A stretch of 64,000 nucleotides of DNA from Rhodocyclales bacterium GT-UBC (GCA_003583745.1 QXPY01000003.1:232052-296051), one strand, 5' to 3'. Numbered from the stretch's first letter, positions 8,113-19,353 are shown. Made by a program: numbers and translations. The notes: a model not told the origin generated them from the letters alone.

Positions 8113-9138
8113 TTACTCGGGAATGTCTTCCCACCCTTGGTCGGTCGAAGTCGCCGGGGGCTTCTTCAGTTTTAGGCGCGACACGTCACGGCAGACAGTT
8201 GCGGCATCAACCTCCAAGACCTTCGCGATCTCGCGCTGCTGGATTCCTGCTTCCAGCAACTGCTTCACTTTTTCGCGGCGCTCAAACAGTTCAAGCTTTT
8301 TCGCACTCTCGGCAGACTGATTGAAGATTTCCCATCCGAAGCGCAGTTCTTGATCGACGATCAAGTGCCAGAAGTAGAAGCTGCTTGGCCCAACATCAAA
8401 AGTCGAGGTCTTCTGCCGGAAAACATTGAAACCCGTTCCGTACTCGGTGGGCGCACTTGGGGAGGCAGTGAGGTTGATGTAGTAATTGAGGCCGTCAGGG
8501 AGAATGAGGTCGAGTAGTGGCTCGGCACCGCCTCTGCCGACGCGATGAAAAATCATCGTCGCTATGCCTTGTCGATTCAGATTCTCGATGAGTATGTGAA
8601 AGCTACGTTGATCGGCAGTCTTGTCGGTTTTGGATGGTGTCAGGGCAAACTCCCCGTCCAGAAAGACAACGAGCCTGCAACTTGGAGGCATCTGTTCGAT
8701 GATTGCGCCTAAAGCGGTGGGCGAATACAGGTACCCAGGACTACGAACGTAGTCAGCTCCTCGAAGAAAGAACAAATTCTTTTCCGCTAAGTCGCGATAC
8801 TCATCGTTGGTATCTTTTGCATGTACCAGCTTCAGTTGTTGAAACATTCTCTGCAAGGTACTTGCGCGACTGACAACCAATGTCGATATTGGCGGATGCC
8901 CTGGAAATGGGCTTAAAGCACGTCCAGACGCAGTGCTATAAGCCAGCAGGGTTGTCCACATGGATGCTTCGACATTCGGACCAACGCCAATGAGCAGGTT
9001 GGAGTATTCCGGGAGTAAGTCGGGTTTTAGATACGTATGATCTGGAACTTGGCTAATTGAAACATCGCGCCAGCTCTCTACGCGTTCGCCAAGATCGTTG
9101 CCCCAATCGGCCATTCTTGGAAATGGAGAGTTACGCAT
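8113..9138 (-). CDS. RepA-like RecA-fold protein with degenerate P-loop and C-terminal HTH
   Basis: This 341-aa protein looks like the AAA_25/RepA helicase layout. A glycine-rich turn LLIGVGPNVEASMW sits where Walker A should be, but the GK(S/T) is absent. ISTLVVSRAS follows, then a Walker B-like strand LVVFLDGEFAL and GIATMIFHRVGRGG. Residues from about 285 (RREKVKQLLEAGIQQREIAKVLEVDAATVCRDV) form a helix-turn-helix. Its start overlaps the AlpA gene by 8 bases, implying coupled translation. The fold assignment is inference from motif order; if right, ATP hydrolysis is probably lost and the protein may act as a DNA-binding replication or copy-control factor. Confidence 0.5.
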   Translation of the reverse strand: MRNSPFPRMADWGNDLGERVESWRDVSISQVPDHTYLKPDLLPEYSNLLIGVGPNVEASMWTTLLAYSTASGRALSPFPGHPPISTLVVSRASTLQRMFQQLKLVHAKDTNDEYRDLAEKNLFFLRGADYVRSPGYLYSPTALGAIIEQMPPSCRLVVFLDGEFALTPSKTDKTADQRSFHILIENLNRQGIATMIFHRVGRGGAEPLLDLILPDGLNYYINLTASPSAPTEYGTGFNVFRQKTSTFDVGPSSFYFWHLIVDQELRFGWEIFNQSAESAKKLELFERREKVKQLLEAGIQQREIAKVLEVDAATVCRDVSRLKLKKPPATSTDQGWEDIPE

Positions 9139-9397
9139 CTTGGCCTCCTTTTGTAGGAAGCCGCTTTTGCTTGGCGGTGTTATCGGCGACGCGCTGTTCT
9201 TGTTTGGCGTTACGTATGGCGACGCGTTCCTCTAGCCAAGCGTCAATCTCCTCTTCGATCCAGTAGCTGCGCCGACCTATCTTGATCGGCGCGGGAAAGA
9301 GTCCCCGACTGATGTCATCGAAAAAGCTAGAGCGGCTCGACGGATAGCGTTCGCGAGCCTTAGGAGTTGGAATTAGTGTTCGTGACTTTGTAGTCAT
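9131..9397 (-). CDS. AlpA-family excisionase/transcription regulator
   Basis: This small (88-aa) DNA-binding protein has the AlpA pattern RYPSSRSSFFDDISRGLFPAPIKIGRRSYWIEEEIDAWLEERVA: a MerR-like winged helix that reads a site near the integrase gene. Family members switch on integrase or serve as excisionase. ATG 9397 follows GGGGAA with good spacing; upstream codons in the same frame are not needed. The end overlaps the next gene. Repeats GAYGCGTCA lie just upstream and may be its own operator. Confidence 0.8.
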   Translation of the reverse strand: MTTKSRTLIPTPKARERYPSSRSSFFDDISRGLFPAPIKIGRRSYWIEEEIDAWLEERVAIRNAKQEQRVADNTAKQKRLPTKGGQDA

Positions 9398-9724
9398 GGC
9401 ATTCCCCATGGTCAAGTAAATACCCGCGGGGACGCCGAATGCGTGACAAGTCAGACGCGTCAATGAGATGCGTCATAGACAAACAAGCAGACAGAATACC
9501 GCCGCGACCAAGTACTCGTTTGTTGTCCGCTCAAGAGTACGTATAGCGCAGCGGTTTTAGAGGAATGTAGTGTAGTGCTGGCCCAAGACTTAATGCTCAG
9601 CCACACCGCCTTCAAACATTTGAGTTATCGCCGATGTGTAGGAGCAGGCTAGCAAGCGAAAATCAGCATGTCAAGAAACTGACAAGCCTTTAATCAGCTG
9701 CGGACCTCAGCGGACTTTCTCGGA
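9398..9724. other. Intergenic region between AlpA and integrase genes, with short repeats
   Basis: No convincing gene is seen in these 327 bases. Near the AlpA start are two copies of GAYGCGTCA (9454-9462, 9467-9475) and a related AATGCGTGA (9438-9446), candidates for AlpA or RepA-like binding. At the other end lie three phased CGGAC boxes, listed separately. Confidence 0.5.
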
Positions 9725-9725
9725 C
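9701..9725. repeat. Three CGGAC boxes at exact 10-bp spacing
   Basis: CGGAC is present at 9701, 9711 and 9721, one helical turn apart, reaching into the integrase stop codon. The sequence AGCGGACTTT around the second box (9709-9718) recurs at 11117-11126 beside the island junction. Helically phased repeats next to an integrase gene suggest accessory (arm-type) sites for integrase or excisionase. Confidence 0.45.
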
Positions 9726-10930
9726 TAGATGACTGGTGTCTTTTCCAATTCCGCCAGGTAAGAGGCCCAGTGCTCAAGGCCTTCGCGTCTTTGCGCCATG
9801 TAGTCGTTCTTGTCGTAAACCTCAACCAATCCGCCCAAGCTGTGATTGAGGCATCGCTCGACCTCCAGAATGCCCATGCCTAGTTTTTTCAGATAGCTTG
9901 CGGCAGTGGAACGAAGGTCGTGAGGCGAGAATTTCCTTCCTCCGAGCAAGTGTTGATTGCGTCTGATCGCTTCGTTCAATGTGCTCTTGTTTGCGGTTTC
10001 GGCTCGGCTTCCGTAGCCCCGTTTTCTGGCCGGTAGTACATGTTCGCTTCCGTCGGCAAGCACCTTCAACTTGGAAAGCCAAACGAGCACCTGAGGCGCA
10101 AGCGGTATGTCATAGGGTCTGGCAGTTTTGACGTTATCGCCCGGTAGGTGCCAAATACCGCTCTGAAAATCGATGTCTGACCAGCGGGCTTTCAGTAGCT
10201 CAGACTTCCTGGTGCAAGTCGCCAATAGGACCTTGAGCATCAGGAGATTATCTTCTCCGAGCTCTTCGCCATGGATGAAGATCAACTTCAGCTCTTCTTC
10301 TGTGAGCATTACCCGAGCACGGCGTGCCTTTGGTTTTCCCAGAATCGCTGACACTTTCAGATTGGAGCACGGGTTTCTCGAAACGGCATGTCGCGCAACG
10401 CCAAAGGCAAGAATTACTGACGTGATTTCGAATACGCGCCGCGCTACGCTTGCGCTTCGCGAGGCAACTTTGCTTACCAGGTCGACGATCTCACGCTCCG
10501 TGACGTCTGGTGCCGGCAGTCCTCCTATTCGAGGAAGTATGTCCTTATCGAGATAGCGCCGTACTTCCGAATGGGTTGATTCTCGAAGATCGTGAACTGC
10601 GAAGTGCAAGTAAGCATCACTGAGTTGCTTGAACGATTGGGTCTGCCGACTACGAAGCGCTGTATTTTGCTTTTCAGCAGCTACGTCGGTTCCGGCATCA
10701 ACTTCAGCACGGAGTTTTGTAGCGATTTTCCTGGCAGACGCCAAGGAAATATCCGGGTAGCCCCCGATGGTGTACTCACGCCCTTTTCCGTGGAATCGGT
10801 ATCTGAATACCCACGATGCCGTGCCTTTGCTGGTCAGAGTGAAGGTAAGGCCTCCGCCGTCACTCTTTCCGGAAAGGGGGAGGCCCGACCTCACCCATGC
10901 CTGTAACTGAACGTCAGTTAGGTTACCCAA
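9725..10930 (-). CDS. int: P4-type tyrosine integrase
   Basis: This 401-aa site-specific recombinase integrates the island. The N-terminal arm-binding domain has the usual GKGREYTIGGYPDISLASAR. The catalytic residues are R241 (TCTRKSELLKARW), H337 and R340 (SPHDLRSTAAS), H363 (LNHSLGG) and the nucleophile Y372 (VEVYDKNDY). The start is TTG 10930 after GAGGG; no better start is in frame. The gene points away from the nearby chromosome junction at about 11,130, the usual arrangement for this family. The target here appears to be a ROK kinase gene rather than a tRNA. Confidence 0.92.
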   Translation of the reverse strand: MGNLTDVQLQAWVRSGLPLSGKSDGGGLTFTLTSKGTASWVFRYRFHGKGREYTIGGYPDISLASARKIATKLRAEVDAGTDVAAEKQNTALRSRQTQSFKQLSDAYLHFAVHDLRESTHSEVRRYLDKDILPRIGGLPAPDVTEREIVDLVSKVASRSASVARRVFEITSVILAFGVARHAVSRNPCSNLKVSAILGKPKARRARVMLTEEELKLIFIHGEELGEDNLLMLKVLLATCTRKSELLKARWSDIDFQSGIWHLPGDNVKTARPYDIPLAPQVLVWLSKLKVLADGSEHVLPARKRGYGSRAETANKSTLNEAIRRNQHLLGGRKFSPHDLRSTAASYLKKLGMGILEVERCLNHSLGGLVEVYDKNDYMAQRREGLEHWASYLAELEKTPVI

Positions 10931-10944
10931 GATGCCCTCGCGAG

Positions 10945-10996
10945 TGTGTAGCTCAAAACGCGACCATTTTAAGCCAGCTACGCGCTGAGCTACACA
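10945..10996. repeat. Inverted repeat upstream of the integrase
   Basis: TGTGTAGCTCA (10945-10955) and TGAGCTACACA (10986-10996) are perfect 11-bp arms 30 bases apart, immediately before the integrase start. They are a likely operator or integrase arm-site pair controlling integrase expression. Confidence 0.5.
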
Positions 10997-11124
10997 AAAA
11001 CACTTGGCTTCAGTCCGACATGTGAGGACAAATCTGGAGAAACGAGGACTGAACGAGCGGAAAGTGCATTGTATTTATTAGTGTTTTATGGACTCGCCGG
11101 CAGTTGCTAGGACACAAGCGGACT

Positions 11125-11166
11125 TTAATCGATTTTTGTGCCGCCGAGGTCGATACCCAGCCGCAT
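11125..11166 (-). pseudogene. 5' remnant of a ROK-family kinase gene cut by island insertion
   Basis: ATG 11166 overlaps the stop of the methyltransferase gene (TGATG) and encodes MRLGIDLGGTKID followed by TAA. MRLGIDLGGTKI is the N-terminal phosphate-binding signature of ROK kinases (glucokinase/NagK/fructokinase group). Nothing downstream continues the protein. The reading frame is lost within a few bases of the expected att point, so the integrase most likely recombined at the codons for GGTKI. The rest of the gene should lie at the far end of the island, outside the window. Confidence 0.75.
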
Positions 11167-11816
11167 CAGACGCGGACCGCGATGCCCTTGACGTTGCCGT
11201 AGGTGGTGGTCAGCGTGCGCAGGACGCTGGCCCCGGCTTCGAGCAGGAGCATGAAGAGATTGCGCTCGGAATACAGGCAGACCGGGCCGTTGATGCCGTA
11301 CTTCTTGATCATCGGCGGGGCCAGTTCGGTAAAACGTTCTTCGACCTCTATATCCCGCCCGGCATAGCCTTCGCTTAGTTCCGAATGCAGGCCGAGAATG
11401 GAAATATAGAGCTTGCCGCCGATCTTCAGATGTAGGAGCAGGCTGCGCACGACGCGGCGGGCTTCGTCATAGGGCAGGCTGCACAGGCCGCGGCGCAGGA
11501 CGATGATGTCGAACAGCTCATCGGGCGGCGAGGCGGGCAGTTCCGGCACCGCGCTGGACAGGAAGCGCATTTCATCGCGCAGGCCGGCGGCCAGAATGCG
11601 ACCTTCGGCATCCTGCTTGCGTTCGTGGCGGTCGGCAACGGTAACCTGCGCGCCCATGCGGGCAAACTGCGTGGCCAACTCGCAGCGCCCGGCCGGCATC
11701 ACCAGTACCGAGACCTTGTGATCGACCCGTTGCCGCTTGATGCATTCTTCCAGTGCATAGCGTTCCAGCTCGTCCGTCCCTGTCTCCAAGGGATTGGCGG
11801 TAAGATGGGCATTCAT
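11166..11816 (-). CDS. Class I SAM-dependent methyltransferase family protein
   Basis: This 216-aa protein has a Rossmann-type methyltransferase layout: VLVMPAGRCELATQFARMGAQVTVADRHER replaces the usual glycine-rich motif I and acidic loop, then LFDIIVLRRGLCSLPY and a KIGGKLYISILG strand. The motif I glycines are partly replaced, so activity is uncertain and the substrate unknown. ATG 11816 follows GGGAGAGA. It formed an operon with the ROK kinase now interrupted. It is the first core gene to the right of the island. Confidence 0.6.
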   Translation of the reverse strand: MNAHLTANPLETGTDELERYALEECIKRQRVDHKVSVLVMPAGRCELATQFARMGAQVTVADRHERKQDAEGRILAAGLRDEMRFLSSAVPELPASPPDELFDIIVLRRGLCSLPYDEARRVVRSLLLHLKIGGKLYISILGLHSELSEGYAGRDIEVEERFTELAPPMIKKYGINGPVCLYSERNLFMLLLEAGASVLRTLTTTYGNVKGIAVRV

Positions 11817-11891
11817 GTGATCTCTCCCTTTTCGGCCCATTTTGCATGAAGGCCGAGCGCTATGACAACCTGAAACACCAAAGGAAAGAAG

Positions 11892-12227
11892 ATGCTGGTC
11901 CGATTCGAATCGAGTGAAACGGCCGAAGTGCTGATGTTTGCCGAGACGGCAAAAACGCTTTTGCAGGCGATGGGCAAGGAAACGACGGCGCGTGGCACCT
12001 TTACCCAGCCGGAAATGCTAGCCGCTGCGGAAGCGCTGCGTCAGGCCGTGGCCCAGTCCGAAGCGGCGCAGCCGCCGGTCGACGAAGACGAGGAACTCGA
12101 CAAGAAACGTAAGGAACCGGTGGTCGTCCTGCGCCAACGTGCCTGGCCGCTGATCGACATGCTGGAAAGAACGGCGCGGGCTGGCAGCAAGGCCCACATC
12201 GTCTGGGAAGCCAGCGCCGATTTCTGA
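11892..12227 (+). CDS. DUF1840 domain-containing protein
   Basis: This 111-aa cytosolic protein begins MLVRFESSETAEVLMFAETAKTLLQAMGKE, the signature of DUF1840, a small family common in betaproteobacteria. An acidic linker (PVDEDEELDKKRKE) separates it from a C-terminal helix VVVLRQRAWPLIDMLERTARAGSKAHIVWEA. The function is not known. It is divergent from the methyltransferase gene and convergent with the gene at 12245-12814. Confidence 0.85.
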   Translation: MLVRFESSETAEVLMFAETAKTLLQAMGKETTARGTFTQPEMLAAAEALRQAVAQSEAAQPPVDEDEELDKKRKEPVVVLRQRAWPLIDMLERTARAGSKAHIVWEASADF

Positions 12228-12244
12228 ACGGCGTTCGACCCGGC

Positions 12245-12814
12245 TCAGAAGAGCTCGATGTCGTCGCCCTGTTCCTTCATTTCCGCCATGTAGTGCTCGA
12301 TGGCTGCCTTGACCGGCATGCCGTGCATGACGGCTTCGAACATGGCGATCTCCTCGCGGGTCGAGTATTTCGCCTTGATCCTGTCCTGCAGGCCGACCCA
12401 TTCGGTCGGGTTGAACAGGCGCCGGTTGTCGCCAACCAGATTGCTCAGGTCTTCCAGGCTCAGCCCGACATGGGCCAGGCGTTGCACCAGTTTGTCGTAG
12501 AACTGGAAGGCGATGATGGCCTGGTGCACCATGCTCGATACGTGCTCGGAGACACCGCTCAGGCTTTGCTTGGCCTGGCCGACGATCCCGTCGTCGGGCA
12601 GTGTCTGGACGGTATCCGAAATGCGCTGCATGTAGCCGGCCATCGTCGTGAAGGAGTCGGTCAGTACTTCCACCGACGAATTGCTGTCCTTCATCGCGGC
12701 TTCGATCTGCATCGCCGCCAGTTCGAGCATCAGCACGGTTTCGCGAACCTGGCTCCAGTTCAGGTCAGGTGCGTGGGCCGAGGTGCCCCGTGGCGGATAG
12801 ATCTGGTCTTGCAT
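12245..12814 (-). CDS. Helical protein with a CheZ-like phosphatase motif
   Basis: The 189-aa protein is almost all helix. Near residues 99-116 it has AIIAFQFYDKLVQRLAHV, which places Asp107 and Gln111 at the same spacing as the catalytic Asp and Gln of CheZ (FQDLTGQ). CheZ dephosphorylates CheY. The rest does not look like a full CheZ, and no chemotaxis genes are close, so this may be a distant phosphatase or merely helical. ATG 12814 follows AAGGAA. It lies 28 bases behind the cupin gene, probably in one transcript. Confidence 0.5.
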   Translation of the reverse strand: MQDQIYPPRGTSAHAPDLNWSQVRETVLMLELAAMQIEAAMKDSNSSVEVLTDSFTTMAGYMQRISDTVQTLPDDGIVGQAKQSLSGVSEHVSSMVHQAIIAFQFYDKLVQRLAHVGLSLEDLSNLVGDNRRLFNPTEWVGLQDRIKAKYSTREEIAMFEAVMHGMPVKAAIEHYMAEMKEQGDDIELF

Positions 12815-12842
12815 CGCTTTTCCTTTGATTCGGGCCGGCCGA

Positions 12843-13217
12843 CTATAGCGCAACAGTGTTTGGCCGCTCCAGCACGACGTAGTGTTTGCGGACGGCTTGC
12901 AGTACTTCGAAACAGCCGGTGAAGCCGGCCGGGATGACGCCGGCCTCCCCCGGGCCGAATTCACTACTATTGCCATGCATATCGCTGATTCGGATGCGGC
13001 CTTCTATGACACAGAAAAACTCATCCTTGCCGGGGGCAAAGGCGATATTCCAGGCACCGGGCTCGCAAGCCCAGATCCCGGCCGAGAGATCGCCGGCAGG
13101 GGCAAGAAAATACTCCTGGGTCGTGCGCAGCGGATTGCCACTGACCAGACGATCCGGACGGGGGCGATCAAACGTGGCGGGCGGGGCGTGTTGCGAAAAG
13201 GCGATCAGTTCGGGCAT
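12843..13217 (-). CDS. Cupin-domain protein (DUF861/Cupin_3 type)
   Basis: This 124-aa single-domain beta-barrel protein has the Cupin_3 pattern AGIWACEPGAWNIAFAPGKDEFFCVIEGRIRISD, then FGPGEAGVIPAGFTGCFEVLQAVRKHYVVLE. Members include ureidoglycine aminohydrolase-like enzymes, but many are uncharacterised. The metal-binding histidines of classic cupins are largely missing here (EFFCVIEG has Glu but no neighbouring His), so a binding role is possible. It precedes the CheZ-like gene in the same direction. Confidence 0.75.
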   Translation of the reverse strand: MPELIAFSQHAPPATFDRPRPDRLVSGNPLRTTQEYFLAPAGDLSAGIWACEPGAWNIAFAPGKDEFFCVIEGRIRISDMHGNSSEFGPGEAGVIPAGFTGCFEVLQAVRKHYVVLERPNTVAL

Positions 13218-13296
13218 CAGGTTTGCGGGCGGAAATTTGCCGGGACATCAGGGTCAAAGGGCGATACTTATCTTAATTTGGCTGGATAATTTACGC

Positions 13297-14013
13297 ATGC
13301 GTTTCTTCAGCAAGTTGCTCACTGTATTGGTGGCGAGCCTCCCTGTCGCAATGGCCGCGCCCCTCGTTGCGGTCGATGTCGGCCATAGCTTGAGCGATGG
13401 TGGGGCGACCAGCGCGCGTGGGCGTAGCGAATTCGAATTCAACCGGATGTTGGCTGGCGTGCTGGCCGATGCTTTACGTGAAAAGCAGATGGCGGTGCGC
13501 GAGATCAATTTTGCGGGCGATATCGGTAGCTTGATCGAGCGCCCGCAGCAGGCCGCCGGGAGTGACTTTTTCATCGCCATCCACCATGACTCGATCAGTG
13601 AAAACTGGCTGAAGTTCTGGGATTGGGATGGCAGCGAACAGAGCTATACGGAGGTCAAACGCGGTTTTGGCCTTTTTGTTTCGGCTCAGAATCCGGATCC
13701 GAAAACCAGCCTGCGGTGTGCTTCAAGCATGGGGGCGATGCTGCGTCGAGCCGGTTTCGTACCCTCTGCATGGCACGGCCGCCGGCACGTCGCGGCCGAT
13801 CTCGCCAACGGTGTCTGGTATTACGACAATCTGGTGGTGTTGTACCGAACGACCTTGCCGGCGGTATTGTTCGAAGCCGGCGTCATCAAGCATCGCGAAG
13901 AGGAACTGGAGCTCCTCGACAGCGAGCGCCAGGCGCGGATGGCCGATGCGCTCGCGAGCGGCATTGCGGCCTGCCTGTCGGTCAGAGAAAAATCGGCTCC
14001 GGTGTCAGAGTGA
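13297..14013 (+). CDS. N-acetylmuramoyl-L-alanine amidase, secreted
   Basis: This 238-aa amidase_3 enzyme splits the amide bond between MurNAc and the peptide stem in the periplasm. The start [21 protein letters not shown] is a signal peptide. The zinc site is visible: H in [14 protein letters not shown] in [10 protein letters not shown] in FFIAIHHDS, and the catalytic Glu in [17 protein letters not shown] 13297 is preferred; a longer open frame upstream runs antisense to the cupin gene. Its last 32 bases overlap the convergent murB gene. It lacks an AMIN domain, so it differs from AmiC. Confidence 0.85.
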   Translation: MRFFSKLLTVLVASLPVAMAAPLVAVDVGHSLSDGGATSARGRSEFEFNRMLAGVLADALREKQMAVREINFAGDIGSLIERPQQAAGSDFFIAIHHDSISENWLKFWDWDGSEQSYTEVKRGFGLFVSAQNPDPKTSLRCASSMGAMLRRAGFVPSAWHGRRHVAADLANGVWYYDNLVVLYRTTLPAVLFEAGVIKHREEELELLDSERQARMADALASGIAACLSVREKSAPVSE

Positions 14014-14995
14014 CGCCGAAGCGCGTCTGCACATCGGCCTGAACGGCAGCCATGGTCCGTTTGACATCGCTGCCGGTGGCTCCGCCGCGATTGACCAGCA
14101 CCAGCGCCTGTTTTTCATACATGCCGACCGGCCCCAGATCCTTGCCTTTCCAGCCTGCTTGTTCGATCAGCCAGCCGGCAGCCAGCTTGACCCGGCCATC
14201 CGCTTGCGGGTAACGCGGCAGTGTTGGATGCTTGTGAGCCAAGGCATCGGCGACGACGGCATCGACCACGGGGTTGTGGAAAAAGCTGCCGCTGTTGGGC
14301 AATTGTGTCGGATCCGGCAACTTGCGCTGGCGTACGGCGATGACGGCCCTGGCAACATCCCGGGGGGCAGGGTGGGCGATGTGTTGTGATGCCAGTTCCT
14401 GCGTCAGATCGGCGTAGCGGATATTGGCTTGCCAGACCTTGGGCAGGCGGAAGACGACCGTACAGATCGCCATCCGGCCGGTCAGGTGCCAGCCTTCCTG
14501 TTTGAACAGACTGTCCCGGTAGCCGAAGCGGCAATCGCCGGCCGTGAATTCGCGAATGCGGCGGGCCTCGAAATCCCAGGCTTTAAGCCCATGCAAGCGT
14601 TCCCCCACCTCAAGTCCGTAGGCGCCGATGTTCTGGATGGGGGCCGCCCCGACCCGGCCCGGAATCAAACTGAGATTCTCCAGGCCCGGCCAGCCTCGAT
14701 CCAATGTCCACAAGACAAAGTCATGCCAGTTTTCGCCGGCCCCGGCTTCGACATACCAGGCTTCGCTATCCTCGCCGAGCAGACGTTTGCCGGGAATGGC
14801 CATGTGCAGGACCAAGCCATCGAAATCGCCATCCAGAACGAGGTTGCTGCCGCCGCCCAGGATGAATCGCGGTTGTTCGGTCAGGCTCTTGGCGGCCAGT
14901 TCGGCGGTGCTGCCAATGGTCCGATAGCGCGCTGCCCGACCGGGCAGGGCGAGGGTGTTGAAGGCTTGCAGGTCTACGTTGTGCTGAATTGGCAT
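13982..14995 (-). CDS. murB: UDP-N-acetylenolpyruvoylglucosamine reductase
   Basis: MurB is the FAD enzyme that makes UDP-MurNAc for peptidoglycan. The 337-aa protein shows [35 protein letters not shown], the FGYRDSLFK active-site Arg region, the catalytic serine in NSGSFFHNP and the C-terminal TPEPIF with the proton-relay Glu. The presence of the GYRDSLFK insertion and length match type I (E. coli-like) MurB. ATG 14995 begins the conserved [15 protein letters not shown]. It lies directly downstream of the BLUF gene on the same strand. Confidence 0.95.
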   Translation of the reverse strand: MPIQHNVDLQAFNTLALPGRAARYRTIGSTAELAAKSLTEQPRFILGGGSNLVLDGDFDGLVLHMAIPGKRLLGEDSEAWYVEAGAGENWHDFVLWTLDRGWPGLENLSLIPGRVGAAPIQNIGAYGLEVGERLHGLKAWDFEARRIREFTAGDCRFGYRDSLFKQEGWHLTGRMAICTVVFRLPKVWQANIRYADLTQELASQHIAHPAPRDVARAVIAVRQRKLPDPTQLPNSGSFFHNPVVDAVVADALAHKHPTLPRYPQADGRVKLAAGWLIEQAGWKGKDLGPVGMYEKQALVLVNRGGATGSDVKRTMAAVQADVQTRFGVTLTPEPIFL

Positions 14996-15005
14996 CGGAG
15001 GAAGG

Positions 15006-15425
15006 TCAGATTTTGCTGAATTGCTTGAGCATCTCGGCAGCCAGGCCTGGACGGGCGCTGATTTCGGGGGCGCTGAAACCGTTGATGAAGTAAGGTGCGT
15101 AGGCAGGGTGGGCTTCTGCGTCCTGTTGGGTGAGGCGGTGATAGGCCATGCTCCAGGTCGAGAATTCGCGTTTGGCAATGGGTTCGCGCGATAACAGGAA
15201 AATGTTGTGGTGCCTGGGATCCTGACAAATTCGGTGATAGGTTTCGTTGATAGCGGCCTCTTCGCCCTCGATGACCTGCATGAAGTTGCCGCGGGCATAG
15301 AGCAGCATGCCGGTGACGCTTTGCGGTTGATTGTGTCTGACCGAAGACTCCAGGATACGGTCAAGTTGTTCGTCATTCAGCTCTTCAATGGCTGAACTGA
15401 CGTAGATAAGCTGGATCAGCGCCAC
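15006..15425 (-). CDS. Stand-alone BLUF blue-light sensor
   Basis: This 139-aa protein consists of one BLUF domain, which binds FAD and senses blue light through a hydrogen-bond switch. All key residues are present at canonical spacing (compare AppA Y21/N45/Q63/W104/M106): Tyr8 (QLIYVS), Asn32, Gln50 ([11 protein letters not shown]), Trp91 and Met93 (FSTWSMAY). A short helical tail follows ([16 protein letters not shown]) with no output domain, so it must signal through a partner. It sits between metH and murB with 10 bases to murB. Confidence 0.93.
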   Translation of the reverse strand: MALIQLIYVSSAIEELNDEQLDRILESSVRHNQPQSVTGMLLYARGNFMQVIEGEEAAINETYHRICQDPRHHNIFLLSREPIAKREFSTWSMAYHRLTQQDAEAHPAYAPYFINGFSAPEISARPGLAAEMLKQFSKI

Positions 15426-15545
15426 GATCTTCTCCCTGATTATCGACGTACGCGAATGGAATGGTGTGTCTAGCCTAAACCTTTCAACTTGGCAATGCGA
15501 CGGGCCATCCCTTGTCGTGGCAAACCGGGATGGCCGGGTGTCGTA

Positions 15546-19208
<3,663 letters not shown>

Positions 19209-19281
19209 CTGGATCACCTCGGCAAAGCGGAATTGCACCGGGGGCGCCGCAAAACAAACGGCGCCACAAACCGGATTCGGG

Positions 19282-19349
19282 TTTGCGAGCGCCGTTGATC
19301 ATTGCCGAGCCTGGCCCCGTTTCAGGGTCGCAGCGCTCCTCGGCAGAGG
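19282..19349 (-). promoter_or_regulatory. SAH (S-adenosylhomocysteine) riboswitch upstream of metH
   Basis: On the minus strand the sequence contains the conserved SAH-riboswitch blocks in order: GCCGAGGAGCGCTGCGACC, then GGCCAGGCTCGGC, then CAACGGCGCTCGC. P1 forms between CCGAGG-type and CTCGG segments, and the GAGCGC/GCGCTC pairing gives the pseudoknot region. High SAH turns on metH in this class. Downstream, GGCGCCG (19259-19265 as read on minus) pairs with CGGCGCC (19243-19249), a hairpin that may be the expression platform. The riboswitch begins almost at the predicted transcription start. Confidence 0.88.
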
Positions 19350-19353
19350 CGCT

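Larger units (their letters stand above)
1..11130. mobile_element. Integrated genomic island, right part, ending in a ROK kinase gene
   Basis: This stretch carries integrase, AlpA regulator, replication initiator, resolvase, toxin-antitoxin and restriction genes, and its base composition looks more AT-rich than the core that follows. The right boundary is supported by a ROK kinase reading frame at 11125-11166 that breaks off after 13 codons about 200 bp from the integrase start. The left end and the rest of the ROK gene are outside the window, so the total size is unknown. Whether the restriction gene at the left edge belongs to the same element is inference. Confidence 0.6.

Noticed and set aside
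6821-9138. Complete filamentous prophage (inovirus)
   Set aside because: No coat, minor coat, or zot-like secretion genes are visible, only the gene II-type initiator.
10945-10996. GTAGCTCA segment taken for a tRNA fragment at the island end
   Set aside because: Only the D-arm-like string matches; no anticodon or T-arm is present.
9709-11126. AGCGGACTTT direct repeat as attL/attR of a small element holding only the integrase
   Set aside because: It would exclude alpA and the replication genes; the ROK remnant gives a better boundary.
15503-15535. GGCCATCCC/GGGATGGCC inverted repeat behind metH as a terminator
   Set aside because: The loop is 15 bases and no T-run follows on the metH strand, so it may be only a chance repeat.
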